Assembly (NCBI GenBank): GCA_027002315.1
Contig: JALWZV010000089.1
Coordinates: forward strand, 1-32,379
Origin: Candidatus Roizmanbacteria bacterium
GTDB lineage: Bacteria > Patescibacteriota > Microgenomatia > UBA1406 > GWC2-37-13
Direction: 5' to 3'
DNA: 32,379 bases
A model generated the notes under the pieces. It did not search any database and had not been told where the DNA came from. It worked only from the letters and a program-made list of their open reading frames with translations. Below, piece after piece: positions 1 to 7,880 of this stretch. Numbering within the stretch: the stretch's first letter is position 1; each line of letters begins with the position of its first letter. A program made the position numbers and the translations under genes.

Positions 1-18
1 GGCTCAGATGTTCAATGA

Positions 19-82
19 GACTAGCTCTTTTGAACGAAGTGAAAAAAGAGCAAAAGTCGAATTAACCCTCCGAATCGGAGGG
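19..82. other. Two hairpins upstream of tRNA-Pro
   Basis: Two inverted repeats are visible. In the first, GCTCTTTT at 24-31 pairs with AAAAGAGC at 44-51, and the flanks GACT (19-22) and AGTC (55-58) can extend the stem. In the second, CCCTCCG at 66-72 pairs with CGGAGGG at 76-82 around a 3-base loop. Neither is followed by a clear T tract on the plus strand, so a simple terminator is not obvious. They could be the tail of an RNA whose start lies outside the window, or processing signals for the downstream tRNA. I recognise no RNA family here, and see no protein gene in bases 1-130. Confidence 0.4.
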
Positions 83-130
83 GCAACTCTTTGAAGGTGT
101 GAAGTTAAAAAGGTTTGGGATAGAAAATGA

Positions 131-204
131 CGGGGATTGGCGCAGACGGCTAGCGCGCACGCCTGGGGGGCGTGAGGTCGCGGGTTCAAGTCCCGCATCC
201 CCGA
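131..204 (+). tRNA. tRNA-Pro (anticodon GGG)
   Basis: A full cloverleaf can be folded. The acceptor stem is CGGGGAT (131-137) with ATCCCCG (197-203), discriminator A at 204. The D stem is GCGC/GCGC, the anticodon stem CACGC/GCGTG around loop CTGGGGG, so the anticodon is GGG. The variable loop is short, and the T stem GCGGG/CCCGC encloses TTCAAGT. A C1-G72 pair with A73 is typical of bacterial proline tRNAs. The 3' CCA is not encoded (ACAC follows), so it must be added by a nucleotidyltransferase. No convincing promoter was found just upstream. Confidence 0.95.
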
Positions 205-306
205 CACAATTGTAACTTCATTTTTAGTCCTTTGTAATATGGGTACCACAGTTAGATAATTAAACAATATGTGAAAAGATGTATCTCTATCTTAGAAGTT
301 TAAAAA

Positions 307-429
307 TGCCCTGGCTGCGACCTACTTTCCCGTCCGACTAGGTCGGAGAGTATCATCAGCGCTGGCCTGTTTCACGACTCTGTTCGGGATGAGAAGAGGT
401 GGTTCCAGACCGCTCAAGCAACCAGAGCA
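307..429 (-). rRNA. rrf: 5S ribosomal RNA, not linked to 23S
   Basis: Read on the minus strand, the RNA starts TGCTCTGG and ends CCAGGGCA, which pair as helix I. Inside are hallmark 5S segments: ATCCCGAACAGAGTCGTGAA near loop B/C, CTGATGATACT, and GGGAAAGTAGGTCGC near the 3' end. At 123 bases it is slightly longer than the usual 115-120. A protein gene starts at 495 on the other strand, so no 23S gene lies directly upstream. The gene is therefore a separate transcription unit, supported by a -10 hexamer placed exactly for initiation at its first base. Confidence 0.95.
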
Positions 430-435
430 ATTGAT

Positions 436-464
436 ATTATAACAGTTGATATTGATAAGTTAAA
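436..464 (-). promoter_or_regulatory. Promoter of the 5S rRNA gene
   Basis: On the minus strand TATAAT occupies 441 to 436. A weak -35 (TTTAAC, 464 to 459) lies 17 bases upstream. Six bases separate the -10 from base 429, the first base of the 5S helix I, so transcription would begin at or next to the mature 5' end. Confidence 0.6.
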
Positions 465-481
465 GAGCAAAATTAATATAG

Positions 482-487
482 TATAAT
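482..487 (+). promoter_or_regulatory. -10 element of the PH-domain gene
   Basis: TATAAT at 482-487 lies 7 bases before the ATG at 495, predicting a leaderless message. The best -35 candidate is weak (TTAAAG, 460-465). This promoter diverges from that of the 5S gene within about 50 bases. Confidence 0.5.
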
Positions 488-494
488 ATGTTCA

Positions 495-1055
495 ATGCCT
501 GTAAAAAATGTAAAGAAGAAAAACATTGGACATAATCGTTACTTTCACGCTCTTTCATTTTACCCAGATGTTCATTTTAAGTCTAAACTACCAGATGAGG
601 AAGTTGTCTTGATATTAAGAGCTCATCCTATAACTCAGTTATCATGGGTATTTAATACTTTTATTTTGCTTTTACTTTTACTTGGAAGTAATTTTATAGC
701 GGTTTATTTTTTAGATATCTTTAAAGTTCTGTTTTTAGACTTAATAATGTTGGTAACAATCTTTAATTACGCATGGTCAAATTTCTTAAAGTGGTTTTTT
801 AATGTTGGTGTTGTGACAACGAAGAGGATAATTGACGTAGATTTTTATAGTATTTTAGTAAGAGAGACCAGCGGTACAAGAGTTGATAGGGTAGAAGATA
901 TAAGTGCTAATGTATCTGGATACTTAGGGTCACTTTTTAATTATGGCGATGTGATGGTTCAGACAGCGGGAGAGGAAACAAACTTAGAATTTTTACGTGT
1001 TCCAGAACCAGCGTTAGTAGTAAAAGCTATAAACAGCGTTATTAGAAGAGAATAA
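495..1055 (+). CDS. Membrane protein with bacterial PH-like domain
   Basis: This 186-residue protein has a cytoplasmic N terminus, two adjacent membrane segments at about residues 50-93, and a C-terminal domain resembling bacterial pleckstrin-homology domains of the YdbS/DUF304 type. The visible cue is a 'NVGVVTTKRIIDVD' strand pair after the second membrane segment, followed by 'RVEDISANVSGYLGSLFNYG', the usual order in this family (tendency to place a Thr-x-x-Arg strand after the hairpin). Such domains probably mediate protein or lipid contacts at the membrane; no enzymatic role is known. The ATG at 495 sits 7 bases after a TATAAT. Only 2 bases separate it from the next gene, so the two are probably co-transcribed. 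The PH assignment rests on pattern similarity, not a search. Confidence 0.7.
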   Translation: MPVKNVKKKNIGHNRYFHALSFYPDVHFKSKLPDEEVVLILRAHPITQLSWVFNTFILLLLLLGSNFIAVYFLDIFKVLFLDLIMLVTIFNYAWSNFLKWFFNVGVVTTKRIIDVDFYSILVRETSGTRVDRVEDISANVSGYLGSLFNYGDVMVQTAGEETNLEFLRVPEPALVVKAINSVIRRE

Positions 1056-1057
1056 AT

Positions 1058-1288
1058 ATGATAAATTACCAAGATTTCTTAACACAGGATTTTGTTATCT
1101 CTTTTTTTTATAAAGCATTTGTAATTACACTAGCTATAATATATGTTTTTTACTCAATAGTGCTTGTAAGACAGGTTAAAGTTATGTTAGAGTTTATAAG
1201 AGGAAGAACCTATAACACAATGATTTTAATCTCAAAGCTGCAGATACTTTTATCTATTATCATATTAATATTAGCTATTTTTATTTAA
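1058..1288 (+). CDS. Small two-segment membrane protein
   Basis: This 76-residue protein has two hydrophobic segments (about residues 14-37 and 55-76) joined by a basic loop containing 'VRQVKVMLEFIRGRTYN'. This arrangement is common among small uncharacterised proteins of Patescibacteria (it resembles what is catalogued as DUF5657, though I cannot confirm this). It starts 2 bases after the PH-domain gene and ends 5 bases before the phosphatase-like gene, so the three probably form one operon. No function can be stated; it may be a small partner of its membrane neighbours. Confidence 0.65.
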   Translation: MINYQDFLTQDFVISFFYKAFVITLAIIYVFYSIVLVRQVKVMLEFIRGRTYNTMILISKLQILLSIIILILAIFI

Positions 1289-1293
1289 AGACT

Positions 1294-2961
1294 ATGTTTT
1301 TATCAGCAGGGTGGCGTGGTTTACAGAAGAACCATAGAGTGTCCAACTTTTTTAAGTTCTCAAACCTATTTTTTATAATTACGGTTGATATGGAAAACAG
1401 TGAAGCAACTGTCAACAAGTTTGCTAGGGATATTGAGTTACAAAACTTTAGACATTTATCTGATCTAGATGCCTTTATTTTTGAAGAGATAAAAAAACTC
1501 AATCTTCCTCCTGGAATTTCTCTTGCACTTGGTTTTATAAAGGATAACGGAACTGTGTATTTAAAGACTGTTGGAGAGGGAATTGTGTACTTAAGAAGAG
1601 GACGTAAGTTTGCAAAGATAATTGAGGGAGATAACTCAGCATCGGGAGTTATTCAGAATGACGATAAGTTTGTTTTTACAACAACTAGGTTAGTCGAAGC
1701 AATACAAGGTGAGGATAAGATTAAAAATATCACAGATGAAAAATTACCTGAGTCTATGGTTGAGAAATCAGCCCTCAACCTTAGCGTGATGGAAAGCAAT
1801 CCTGGAAGTATATTATTTGTCAGAAAAGTTAAGGATGAGGATAATAGGTTTTCTCCCACTGTACCTTTAAAATTAGAACAACCATTTTCCAAATTTAAAC
1901 TTGATAAAAAAATCAAGATAGGATTAGGCATTTTGGTTATAGTTTTTATCTCGGTATTGGTATTTCTCAGAATTCAAGGAGGAGGGTTGAAAAATGATAG
2001 AATCTTTAAGAACGCAAATAATCTAATAAGACAAGATTTGAATGAAGCTAAGAAATACTCTAACTCCGATGTGCAAAAGTCTCAGGAAGCAATTCAGAGA
2101 GCTAAAGACGAGTTAAGTAGTTTAAAGAAAGAGGTAGGAAAGGATTATCAACAGAAAATATCTTCTCTACAAGAGTTAATTAATAATACTGAAAAAGAAG
2201 TACTTGAGGCACAGATGGAAAAACCAAAAGAGTTTTATGATTTAACACTATTAGACAAGAATATAGAAGGTAAAAATCTAACGTTGTATGATAGTGACCT
2301 TTCGATACTAACTAATAATCAATTTATCTACACCTTGTCGTTAGATGACAAGGCTACTAAAAGATTTAAGAACGATGTTTTTAAGAGTGGACAGTTTGTA
2401 ACAACTAACAATAATGGACTATTTGTGCTTGTAAAAGAAAAAGGTATTTATAAAGTTAATGACGATAAGAGCATAGAGTTGATTATTGAGGCCACTGATG
2501 ATTGGAATGACGTTAAGGATTTTAAAGGGTATGGAAGCAATCTTTATATCTTGAGAGATGATAATATTTATAAATTTACACCTGTTAGTGCTGGATATTC
2601 TGGCGCTTTACAGTATTTCCCAGTAGATAAAGACCTAGAATCAGCGTCTTCGTTTGCCATAGATAAATATGTTTATGTTGCATTTTCGGACACGATTGTG
2701 CGTTATCTTTCAGGCAAAAAAGACGAGATTAAGTTTGAGTTCCCAAAAACTAGTTTTAAGATTTACAAGATCTTTACGAACAAAGATATTGATATGATTT
2801 ATGTTTGGGATAAAGACAACGGAGAAACCTTTGTTTTTGATAAAGAGGGCGAGTATCAGAGATCAATACTATCAAGTGTTTTAAAAAAAGCATCAGATTT
2901 AGTCGCGTATAATGGAAAAATTTTTGTTGTTTATAAAAACAAGATTCTTACTTTAGAATAG
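1294..2961 (+). CDS. Membrane protein with PP2C-like head and propeller-like tail
   Basis: This 555-residue protein has four parts. Residues 1-190 resemble a degenerate PPM/PP2C phosphatase fold ('NLFFIITVDM', then 'GISLALGFIKDNGTVYLKTV' and 'GVIQNDDKFVFTTT', which match the order of core strands). One membrane segment spans about 210-226. A coiled coil follows at about 240-307. The C-terminal region from about 310 to 555 has repeated beta-rich blocks with aromatic and Asp/Lys turns, suggesting a beta-propeller outside the membrane. The canonical DGxxG metal-binding motif of active PP2C enzymes is not evident, so the head may be a pseudophosphatase that binds a partner. I keep the ATG at 1294 because a later start (1390) would remove the first predicted core strand. 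No Shine-Dalgarno is seen. Confidence 0.6.
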   Translation: MFLSAGWRGLQKNHRVSNFFKFSNLFFIITVDMENSEATVNKFARDIELQNFRHLSDLDAFIFEEIKKLNLPPGISLALGFIKDNGTVYLKTVGEGIVYLRRGRKFAKIIEGDNSASGVIQNDDKFVFTTTRLVEAIQGEDKIKNITDEKLPESMVEKSALNLSVMESNPGSILFVRKVKDEDNRFSPTVPLKLEQPFSKFKLDKKIKIGLGILVIVFISVLVFLRIQGGGLKNDRIFKNANNLIRQDLNEAKKYSNSDVQKSQEAIQRAKDELSSLKKEVGKDYQQKISSLQELINNTEKEVLEAQMEKPKEFYDLTLLDKNIEGKNLTLYDSDLSILTNNQFIYTLSLDDKATKRFKNDVFKSGQFVTTNNNGLFVLVKEKGIYKVNDDKSIELIIEATDDWNDVKDFKGYGSNLYILRDDNIYKFTPVSAGYSGALQYFPVDKDLESASSFAIDKYVYVAFSDTIVRYLSGKKDEIKFEFPKTSFKIYKIFTNKDIDMIYVWDKDNGETFVFDKEGEYQRSILSSVLKKASDLVAYNGKIFVVYKNKILTLE

Positions 2962-2962
2962 A

Positions 2963-3862
2963 TTATTCTTGAGAAGGTTTTGGGTTGTTGAAGTAGTCTT
3001 TCCCTTTAAGTATATCGCTTAGGTAAACACCGTTTATTTTGTAGGTAAAGTTTGAGTTAATATCTGTGTTGGCAAGATAGTAGTTAATATTATTCTCTCT
3101 CTTTTTTTGTAAAATCAGTGTCTTAGTCTTGTTATTTTCTACAACCAAGATTTTTATTTGTGGAGTAATTTTCACTCTTTTTAAGATATCAGATGCTTTA
3201 AGTGTTTTGAGTGTGTTAAGGAAGAAATCAACTCTCTCTTGTTTTACCTCTTTTCCATTTAGATACCAACCTTTGTTGTTTTTAGTTAGCGAAATATTTT
3301 CATTTGGTAACTTAATTTGAACTTTACTAATTTTATCTTCTGAGTTTATTAGATGTGGATTTAAATCTTTTAAATCGCTAATAGATGCTATATCTGGTAC
3401 ATCATTCACAATAAATACATCCTTTCCAACCCTGATGTAGTTGGAGTTAAGACCAAATGTTTTTCCTATATATATTTTGGCTAAGATTTTATGGCTCTTG
3501 TCATAAAGTACAATCTTGTTGTTGTTAACATCAAATTGGGCGTAGTTTTTTTGATTTCTTGAGACTAAGTTCTCTTTATCAAATGAGAGCATACTTGAAA
3601 TAATTTCTTTAACACGGGAGTTATCTACTGGAAATAGCATTTGTTTATCTTTTTGATACCATTTCTGACCATTTCTGCTTAGAATGATTTTTTTATCCTT
3701 GGACTCGATATTTATTTCGTATACATCATTGCTTGTAAATTTAAACAGATTTTTATTAACAGCATCTTTTTTAAAAGGTGAATATACTTTCAAAAGATAA
3801 AAGAGTGCTAATAATACTGATATAACTACAACAGACAGAAGCTCTTTATTTAGTTTTCCCAT
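2963..3862 (-). CDS. DUF4340-type membrane-anchored protein
   Basis: This 299-residue protein has an N-terminal signal anchor (about residues 8-26) and a long extracytoplasmic part. It has repeated motifs typical of DUF4340: 'DVYEINIESKDKKIILSRNGQKWY', a second 'ISLTKNNKGWYLNGKEV' block, and pairs of short helices that follow each ('SRVKEIISSML', 'RVDFFLNTLKTL'). This family is often encoded near secretion or ABC-transport genes; its biochemical role is unknown. It lies 16 bases downstream of three tandem pilin-like genes on the same strand, so it is probably the last gene of that operon. It converges with the phosphatase-like gene with 1 base between them, leaving no room for a separate terminator. 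Confidence 0.75.
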   Translation of the reverse strand: MGKLNKELLSVVVISVLLALFYLLKVYSPFKKDAVNKNLFKFTSNDVYEINIESKDKKIILSRNGQKWYQKDKQMLFPVDNSRVKEIISSMLSFDKENLVSRNQKNYAQFDVNNNKIVLYDKSHKILAKIYIGKTFGLNSNYIRVGKDVFIVNDVPDIASISDLKDLNPHLINSEDKISKVQIKLPNENISLTKNNKGWYLNGKEVKQERVDFFLNTLKTLKASDILKRVKITPQIKILVVENNKTKTLILQKKRENNINYYLANTDINSNFTYKINGVYLSDILKGKDYFNNPKPSQE

Positions 3863-3878
3863 ACTTGAGAGTTAAATT

Positions 3879-4256
3879 TTAAGGAAATAAACTTGGTATG
3901 CTAATTACCCAACTTCCATCCGCAGCCTTTTTAACAACTCCCAAGATATTGCCTGCAAGGAAACCGAATAATGTGTATGTTATCACAACTATGAGCAAGC
4001 CAATAACCGCGTGTGTAATTTTAAGCTGAGCTTTAATTAATCTTTCTTTTTCTCCTTTAGACGCAATCCAGTCTAGACCTGCCCACAGAAGATAAAAGAG
4101 CAAAAGTATGCCGGCGATTATAATTGCATAATTTACAAACTTTGCGATAACACTTCCCATCAACCCTGCAAAGCCACTATTACCACTTGAACCAGATGCC
4201 GCGTTGTTAATTGCGTTGCACATGGGTCCAAAACATATATTTGTTGTCAGTATCAT
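3879..4256 (-). CDS. Pilin-like protein, T4SS pilin type (third of tandem)
   Basis: This short two-segment membrane protein has an N-terminal Gly/Ser/Asn-rich stretch, a first membrane helix, the loop 'WIASKGEKERLIKAQLKI', and a second helix ending in 'LAGNIL'. Size, topology and the loop match the small type IV secretion-like pilins of Patescibacteria. I choose the internal ATG at 4256 (125 residues). The longer reading frame starting at 4328 would overlap the preceding gene by 47 bases and adds a basic, non-hydrophobic extension. Its loop is the most diverged of the five copies in this window: the usual G-x-P is replaced by G-E-K. An exported structural subunit is the likely role, but this is inference. 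Confidence 0.7.
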   Translation of the reverse strand: MILTTNICFGPMCNAINNAASGSSGNSGFAGLMGSVIAKFVNYAIIIAGILLLFYLLWAGLDWIASKGEKERLIKAQLKITHAVIGLLIVVITYTLFGFLAGNILGVVKKAADGSWVISIPSLFP

Positions 4257-4281
4257 TTTTATCTTAGTCAGATTTGTAAAC

Positions 4282-4644
4282 TTATATTTTTGTAAATTGT
4301 GGGTTAAGTATTGCATCCCAACGGCCAAACACTGTTATTCCAATAATAGCTGCCAGCAAAGGAGTTAGGACAATAATAACCAACCCTATCGCTGTATATG
4401 TCATTTTTAAATTTGCTTGTGCTACTTTCTTAGGATCACCATTAGCTGAGATGTATGAGTATCCTGCTAGTATGAAGTTAATTAGTGTAAATATTCCCGC
4501 GACAATTAATACTGCTTGTAGAGCAACATTGAGCATCTTAACCAGTCCTTCTTCTGGGCTGGTAAATGTTGGGGTTCCTATCGGAGGAGTAACTTGACCC
4601 ATTACCGTAGGGACAGTGTCTGCTAATAATTTTAGTTTATTCAT
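4282..4644 (-). CDS. Pilin-like protein, T4SS pilin type (second of tandem)
   Basis: This 120-residue protein has a leader-like N terminus rich in Pro and Thr (residues 1-32), a first membrane helix at about 37-64, the loop motif 'YISANGDPKKVAQANLKM', and a second membrane helix at about 85-108. The loop motif G-x-P-x-K between two membrane helices is shared with the proteins encoded at 4665, 20426 and 30509. It is consistent with VirB2/TrbC-like pilins adapted in Patescibacteria. It lies 20 bases downstream of the first tandem copy on the same strand. No ATPase or lipoprotein partner lies next to it. Confidence 0.75.
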   Translation of the reverse strand: MNKLKLLADTVPTVMGQVTPPIGTPTFTSPEEGLVKMLNVALQAVLIVAGIFTLINFILAGYSYISANGDPKKVAQANLKMTYTAIGLVIIVLTPLLAAIIGITVFGRWDAILNPQFTKI

Positions 4645-4664
4645 ATATTTAATTTAATTATAAC

Positions 4665-4967
4665 TTAGAAAGGAGAATTTGGACCTCCTATTCCTAAAAG
4701 ACTTGCTATAAGCTTAACTAATAAATAACTTGCCAATATAATGCCAAAACCGATAAGGGACATATTCAAGGTAGCCTTAACCTTTTTCAGTTTATCTGGA
4801 TTTCCGTCGCTTGACATATACTGAAAACCCATATATATGAGCATTAAGAATAACAAAACCCCTGCGACTAAAATTATATTAGGTATAATGACATTAAGAA
4901 TCATTGCCAAGCTTGTAAATTGAGCAGGGGCAAAGTTACTAGAATCGATAGTAAGAGCATATACCAT
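4665..4967 (-). CDS. Pilin-like protein, T4SS pilin type (first of tandem)
   Basis: This 100-residue protein has a short N-terminal region, two membrane helices (about residues 24-50 and 70-92) and the intervening loop 'YMSSDGNPDKLKKVKATL'. It is the promoter-proximal member of three consecutive pilin-like genes. TATACT on the minus strand lies 9 bases before its ATG. The layout matches the small type IV secretion-type pilins common in Patescibacteria, which are thought to assemble into surface or envelope structures. The three tandem copies are clearly diverged in sequence, so they are probably distinct subunits rather than a recent duplication. Confidence 0.75.
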   Translation of the reverse strand: MVYALTIDSSNFAPAQFTSLAMILNVIIPNIILVAGVLLFLMLIYMGFQYMSSDGNPDKLKKVKATLNMSLIGFGIILASYLLVKLIASLLGIGGPNSPF

Positions 4968-4976
4968 AGCGTTTTT

Positions 4977-4982
4977 AGTATA
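4977..4982 (-). promoter_or_regulatory. -10 element of the tandem pilin operon
   Basis: TATACT on the minus strand (4982 to 4977) lies 9 bases before the ATG of the first pilin-like gene, predicting a leader of about 3 bases. No good -35 was identified. The site lies in the 42-base gap shared with the divergent Fic gene. Confidence 0.4.
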
Positions 4983-5009
4983 TTAAAATTTAAAGAAGAA
5001 ATCAATTTT

Positions 5010-6053
5010 ATGTTTGAACCAAAATATAGAATTACTAACAAGATACTTGTTAACATATCAAAGATTGAGGCAGCGGAGGAGATTATTAAGAATTCGCCCC
5101 TTTTGCCTTTGTGGGAAAAAAAGTTTCGTGAAGACGCGATAGTTAGATCTGTTCATCACGGCACTCATATAGAAGGAAATCCCTTAGATAGAAATGATGC
5201 TCAGGATGTTCTGCAGGGTAAGAAAATAGCTGCAAGACCACGAGATGTCCAAGAAGTGATAAATTATAGAAGAGTTATAAGTTTAATTGATGAAGAGGCA
5301 AGAAGGCATTTAAGTAAAATAACCGAACAACTCATAAAAAAACTTCATAAAATAGTTACAAATCGTGTTTTATCAGAAGATAAATCTGGCGTTTACAGAA
5401 CACAGAACGTAATTATCAGGAACTCAGCAACAGGAGAGATTACATTTAGACCACCACCATCGATAAAGGTACCTTTTCTAATGAAGGAGTTTGTGTATTG
5501 GTTAAATAAGTATGGAAGTGATGAGATACACCCGGTCATTAAAGCTGGGATTGCCCATCATGAGTTGGTCAGGATACATCCTTTTACTGATGGTAATGGT
5601 CGCGTAGCGAGAGTTTTAGCGACCTTAATATTGTTTCTTGGCGGGTATGATATTCGGCGTTTTTTTTCTTTAGAGGAGTATTATGATAAAGATGCTGTTT
5701 CTTATTATGAGAGCTTACAAAAAGCTTCAGCTGGTAATTTAACTGCGTGGTTAGAGTATTTTTCTTTAGGAGCAGCTGTTGAGTTTGAGAGAGTAAAAAA
5801 GAAGATATTGAAGATATCAAAAGATGTGAAGATGAAACAAAAGATTGGAGGAAAACAGCTTTTCTTGAATGAAAGACAGATTAAGATAATAGAGTATATA
5901 CAGGAGGTAGGATACTTACAAAATAAGATGTTCTCAACACTTTTCCCTGATTTATCGGAAGATACTGTGTTGCGCGAGATAAAACCATTAGTAAATAATA
6001 ACATTGTTAAGAAAATAGGGAGAACAAAATCTAGCAGATATATTTTGGCCTAA
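5010..6053 (+). CDS. Fic-domain protein with C-terminal winged helix
   Basis: This 347-residue protein carries the Fic catalytic motif HPFTDGNGR at residues 190-198; the His is the base for AMP (or other nucleotide) transfer to a hydroxyl on a target protein. N-terminal to it, 'SVHHGTHIEGNPL' resembles the inhibitory helix segment of self-regulated Fic proteins. The C terminus ('LNERQIKIIEYIQEVGYL' and onward) looks like a winged helix, so this is the common Fic-HTH layout. An upstream in-frame ATG at 4920 is rejected because it would run back through the divergent pilin gene; 5010 fits the family N terminus ('FEPKYRITNKIL'). The stop is only 10 bases before the DNA ligase gene, so the pair may be co-transcribed. 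The target is unknown. Confidence 0.9.
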   Translation: MFEPKYRITNKILVNISKIEAAEEIIKNSPLLPLWEKKFREDAIVRSVHHGTHIEGNPLDRNDAQDVLQGKKIAARPRDVQEVINYRRVISLIDEEARRHLSKITEQLIKKLHKIVTNRVLSEDKSGVYRTQNVIIRNSATGEITFRPPPSIKVPFLMKEFVYWLNKYGSDEIHPVIKAGIAHHELVRIHPFTDGNGRVARVLATLILFLGGYDIRRFFSLEEYYDKDAVSYYESLQKASAGNLTAWLEYFSLGAAVEFERVKKKILKISKDVKMKQKIGGKQLFLNERQIKIIEYIQEVGYLQNKMFSTLFPDLSEDTVLREIKPLVNNNIVKKIGRTKSSRYILA

Positions 6054-6063
6054 TTAATCACAT

Positions 6064-7851
6064 ATGTTTTTTTCAAAAGTAGCTGAGTATTTCAAACAAA
6101 TAGATAGAACTCAATCCCGTCTTGAGATAACAGATCTTTTATCATCTTTATTTAAAGAGCTAAGCGTAAGTGAAATACAGCCGACTCTCTATCTTTTACA
6201 GGGGCGTGTTGCTCCATTATATGAAAAAGTAGAGTTTGGTATGGGTGAGAAAATAATCTTGAAAAGTTTATCCTTAGCCCTAAGTCTTGATTCGAGCTAT
6301 TTGAATAAAGAGTATAAAAGAGTTGGAGATTTAGGTCAGGTAGTAGAAAACTTTAAAAAACAAATAACCTCTTTTGATAGGCGAGATTTGCAGGTAATTG
6401 AGGTATATCGAGAGCTTAAGAAAATGGCCTTGGCGAGTGGTACTGGCTCTCAAGAAACGAAGATAAAGATACTTGCTAGTTTAATTAGACAACTAGACCC
6501 ACTTTCTTGTAAATATTTAATAAGAATTCCTTTGGGGAACTTACGTTTAGGGTTTTCTGATATGACTGTTTTAGATGCATTTTCTTGGATGATAAAAGGA
6601 GATAAGAGTTTAAGACCAACTATAGAGAGGGCTTACCATTTGCGACCGGATTTAGGGTATTTAGGTTTTTTGATTAAAAAAAGTGGGGTTGATGAGTTAC
6701 AAAATGTTCGCCCTGAAATATTTACGCCGATCTTAATGATGAGAGCAGAGAGATTATCTTCAGCAAAAGAAATTATTAAAAAGATTGGTAAGTGTATAGT
6801 TGAGCCGAAGTTTGATGGTTTTCGTCTCCAGGTGCATTACTCGAAAAAAGACAAAAGGGTTAGATTGTTTTCTCGCAATCTGGAGGATGTAACCCATATG
6901 TATCCCGATATTGTGAGAGGAGTTATTAAGGAGGTTGTTGCAGATGAGGTTATTTTAGAAGGAGAAGCTATAGGTTTTGATGTTGACACAGAAACGTTTC
7001 TACCTTTTCAGGCCACGGTGCAAAGAAGAAGGAAATATGATGTTGAGGAAAAAGCCAAGGAGATTCCTCTCAAATTGTTTGTTTTTGAACTTCTATATCT
7101 TAATGGTGACGATTACACAAATAAGCCCTTTAAAGAAAGAAGGAGAGCTTTAGAGACCGTGATCAAGTCATCAATAAATGTAGCAAAGAGCACTATTTTT
7201 AAGACTAAAGAGATAATTACAGATGATCCTAAAAAACTAGAGTTAGAGTTTGAGGAATCGGTAGCCGATGGTTTGGAAGGTATAGTGGCAAAAAAGATAG
7301 ACGGAGTATATCAACCGGGAGCGCGAGGATGGAACTGGATAAAGTTTAAAAGAAGCTACTCTTCTAAACTTGAGGACACGATAGATGTTTTAGTTATGGG
7401 TTATGACTATGGTAAAGGAAAAAGAACAGGGTTTGGAATAGGTGCTTTTTTAGTTGGAGTATATGATAGGAAAAATGATAGTTTCAAGACGGTCGCTAAA
7501 GTAGGAACAGGTTTAACAGATGACGAGTGGAAAAAAATGGTTAAGAAATGCCGTATGTTCCAGACAAAAACAAAGCCAGCTATTTATGAAGTGGATAAAC
7601 AGGTCATACCTGATGTCTGGATAAAACCATCGATTGTTGTTGAGATTTTAGCAGATGAGGTGAGTCGTTCACCTGTTCACACAGCTGGAAGAAAGATGAG
7701 AGCAACAAAAAGTGGCCAAGGACTAGAGGTGGATGTTCCTGGTTTTGCTCTAAGATTTCCTCGTTTACAAAGGTTTAGAAATGATAAAAGACCAGAGGAT
7801 GTAACAACACTAACTGAGTTACAAGAAATGTTTAGAGAACAGAAAAAGTAA
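6064..7851 (+). CDS. lig: ATP-dependent DNA ligase, archaeal type
   Basis: This 595-residue protein has the layout of archaeal/eukaryotic ligase I: an N-terminal DNA-binding helical domain (about 1-220), an adenylation domain, and a C-terminal OB domain. Motif I is EPKFDGFR with the adenylated Lys at 249. Further motifs are 'VILEGEAIGFD' (III), 'DGLEGIVAKK' (IV), 'WIKFKRSY' (V) and the terminal 'ALRFPRLQRFRNDKRPEDVTT' (VI), which closely follows the archaeal pattern. It seals nicks in duplex DNA, using ATP. Length matches the archaeal family (about 550-600). Most bacteria rely on NAD-dependent LigA, and whether LigA is also present cannot be seen here. It follows a Fic gene by 10 bases. Confidence 0.93.
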   Translation: MFFSKVAEYFKQIDRTQSRLEITDLLSSLFKELSVSEIQPTLYLLQGRVAPLYEKVEFGMGEKIILKSLSLALSLDSSYLNKEYKRVGDLGQVVENFKKQITSFDRRDLQVIEVYRELKKMALASGTGSQETKIKILASLIRQLDPLSCKYLIRIPLGNLRLGFSDMTVLDAFSWMIKGDKSLRPTIERAYHLRPDLGYLGFLIKKSGVDELQNVRPEIFTPILMMRAERLSSAKEIIKKIGKCIVEPKFDGFRLQVHYSKKDKRVRLFSRNLEDVTHMYPDIVRGVIKEVVADEVILEGEAIGFDVDTETFLPFQATVQRRRKYDVEEKAKEIPLKLFVFELLYLNGDDYTNKPFKERRRALETVIKSSINVAKSTIFKTKEIITDDPKKLELEFEESVADGLEGIVAKKIDGVYQPGARGWNWIKFKRSYSSKLEDTIDVLVMGYDYGKGKRTGFGIGAFLVGVYDRKNDSFKTVAKVGTGLTDDEWKKMVKKCRMFQTKTKPAIYEVDKQVIPDVWIKPSIVVEILADEVSRSPVHTAGRKMRATKSGQGLEVDVPGFALRFPRLQRFRNDKRPEDVTTLTELQEMFREQKK

Positions 7852-7880
7852 GATCTTCTCAACTACACCCACGATTTAAT

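Noticed and set aside
66-82. GC-rich hairpin as the T arm of a second tRNA
   Set aside because: The 7-bp stem with a 3-base loop lacks the T-loop sequence, and no acceptor or anticodon arms can be folded around it.
4-267. 87-codon minus-strand reading frame
   Set aside because: It runs straight through the tRNA-Pro gene in antisense; the peptide 'MRDLNPRPHAPQAC' is the familiar artefact of translating a tRNA.
4257-4328. Longer start of the third pilin-like gene (ATG 4328)
   Set aside because: It overlaps the preceding gene by 47 bases and the added residues are basic and unlike the other pilin-like proteins.
4920-5009. N-terminal extension of the Fic gene from ATG 4920
   Set aside because: It overlaps the divergent pilin gene by 48 bases and adds 30 residues that do not match the family N terminus, which starts at 5010.
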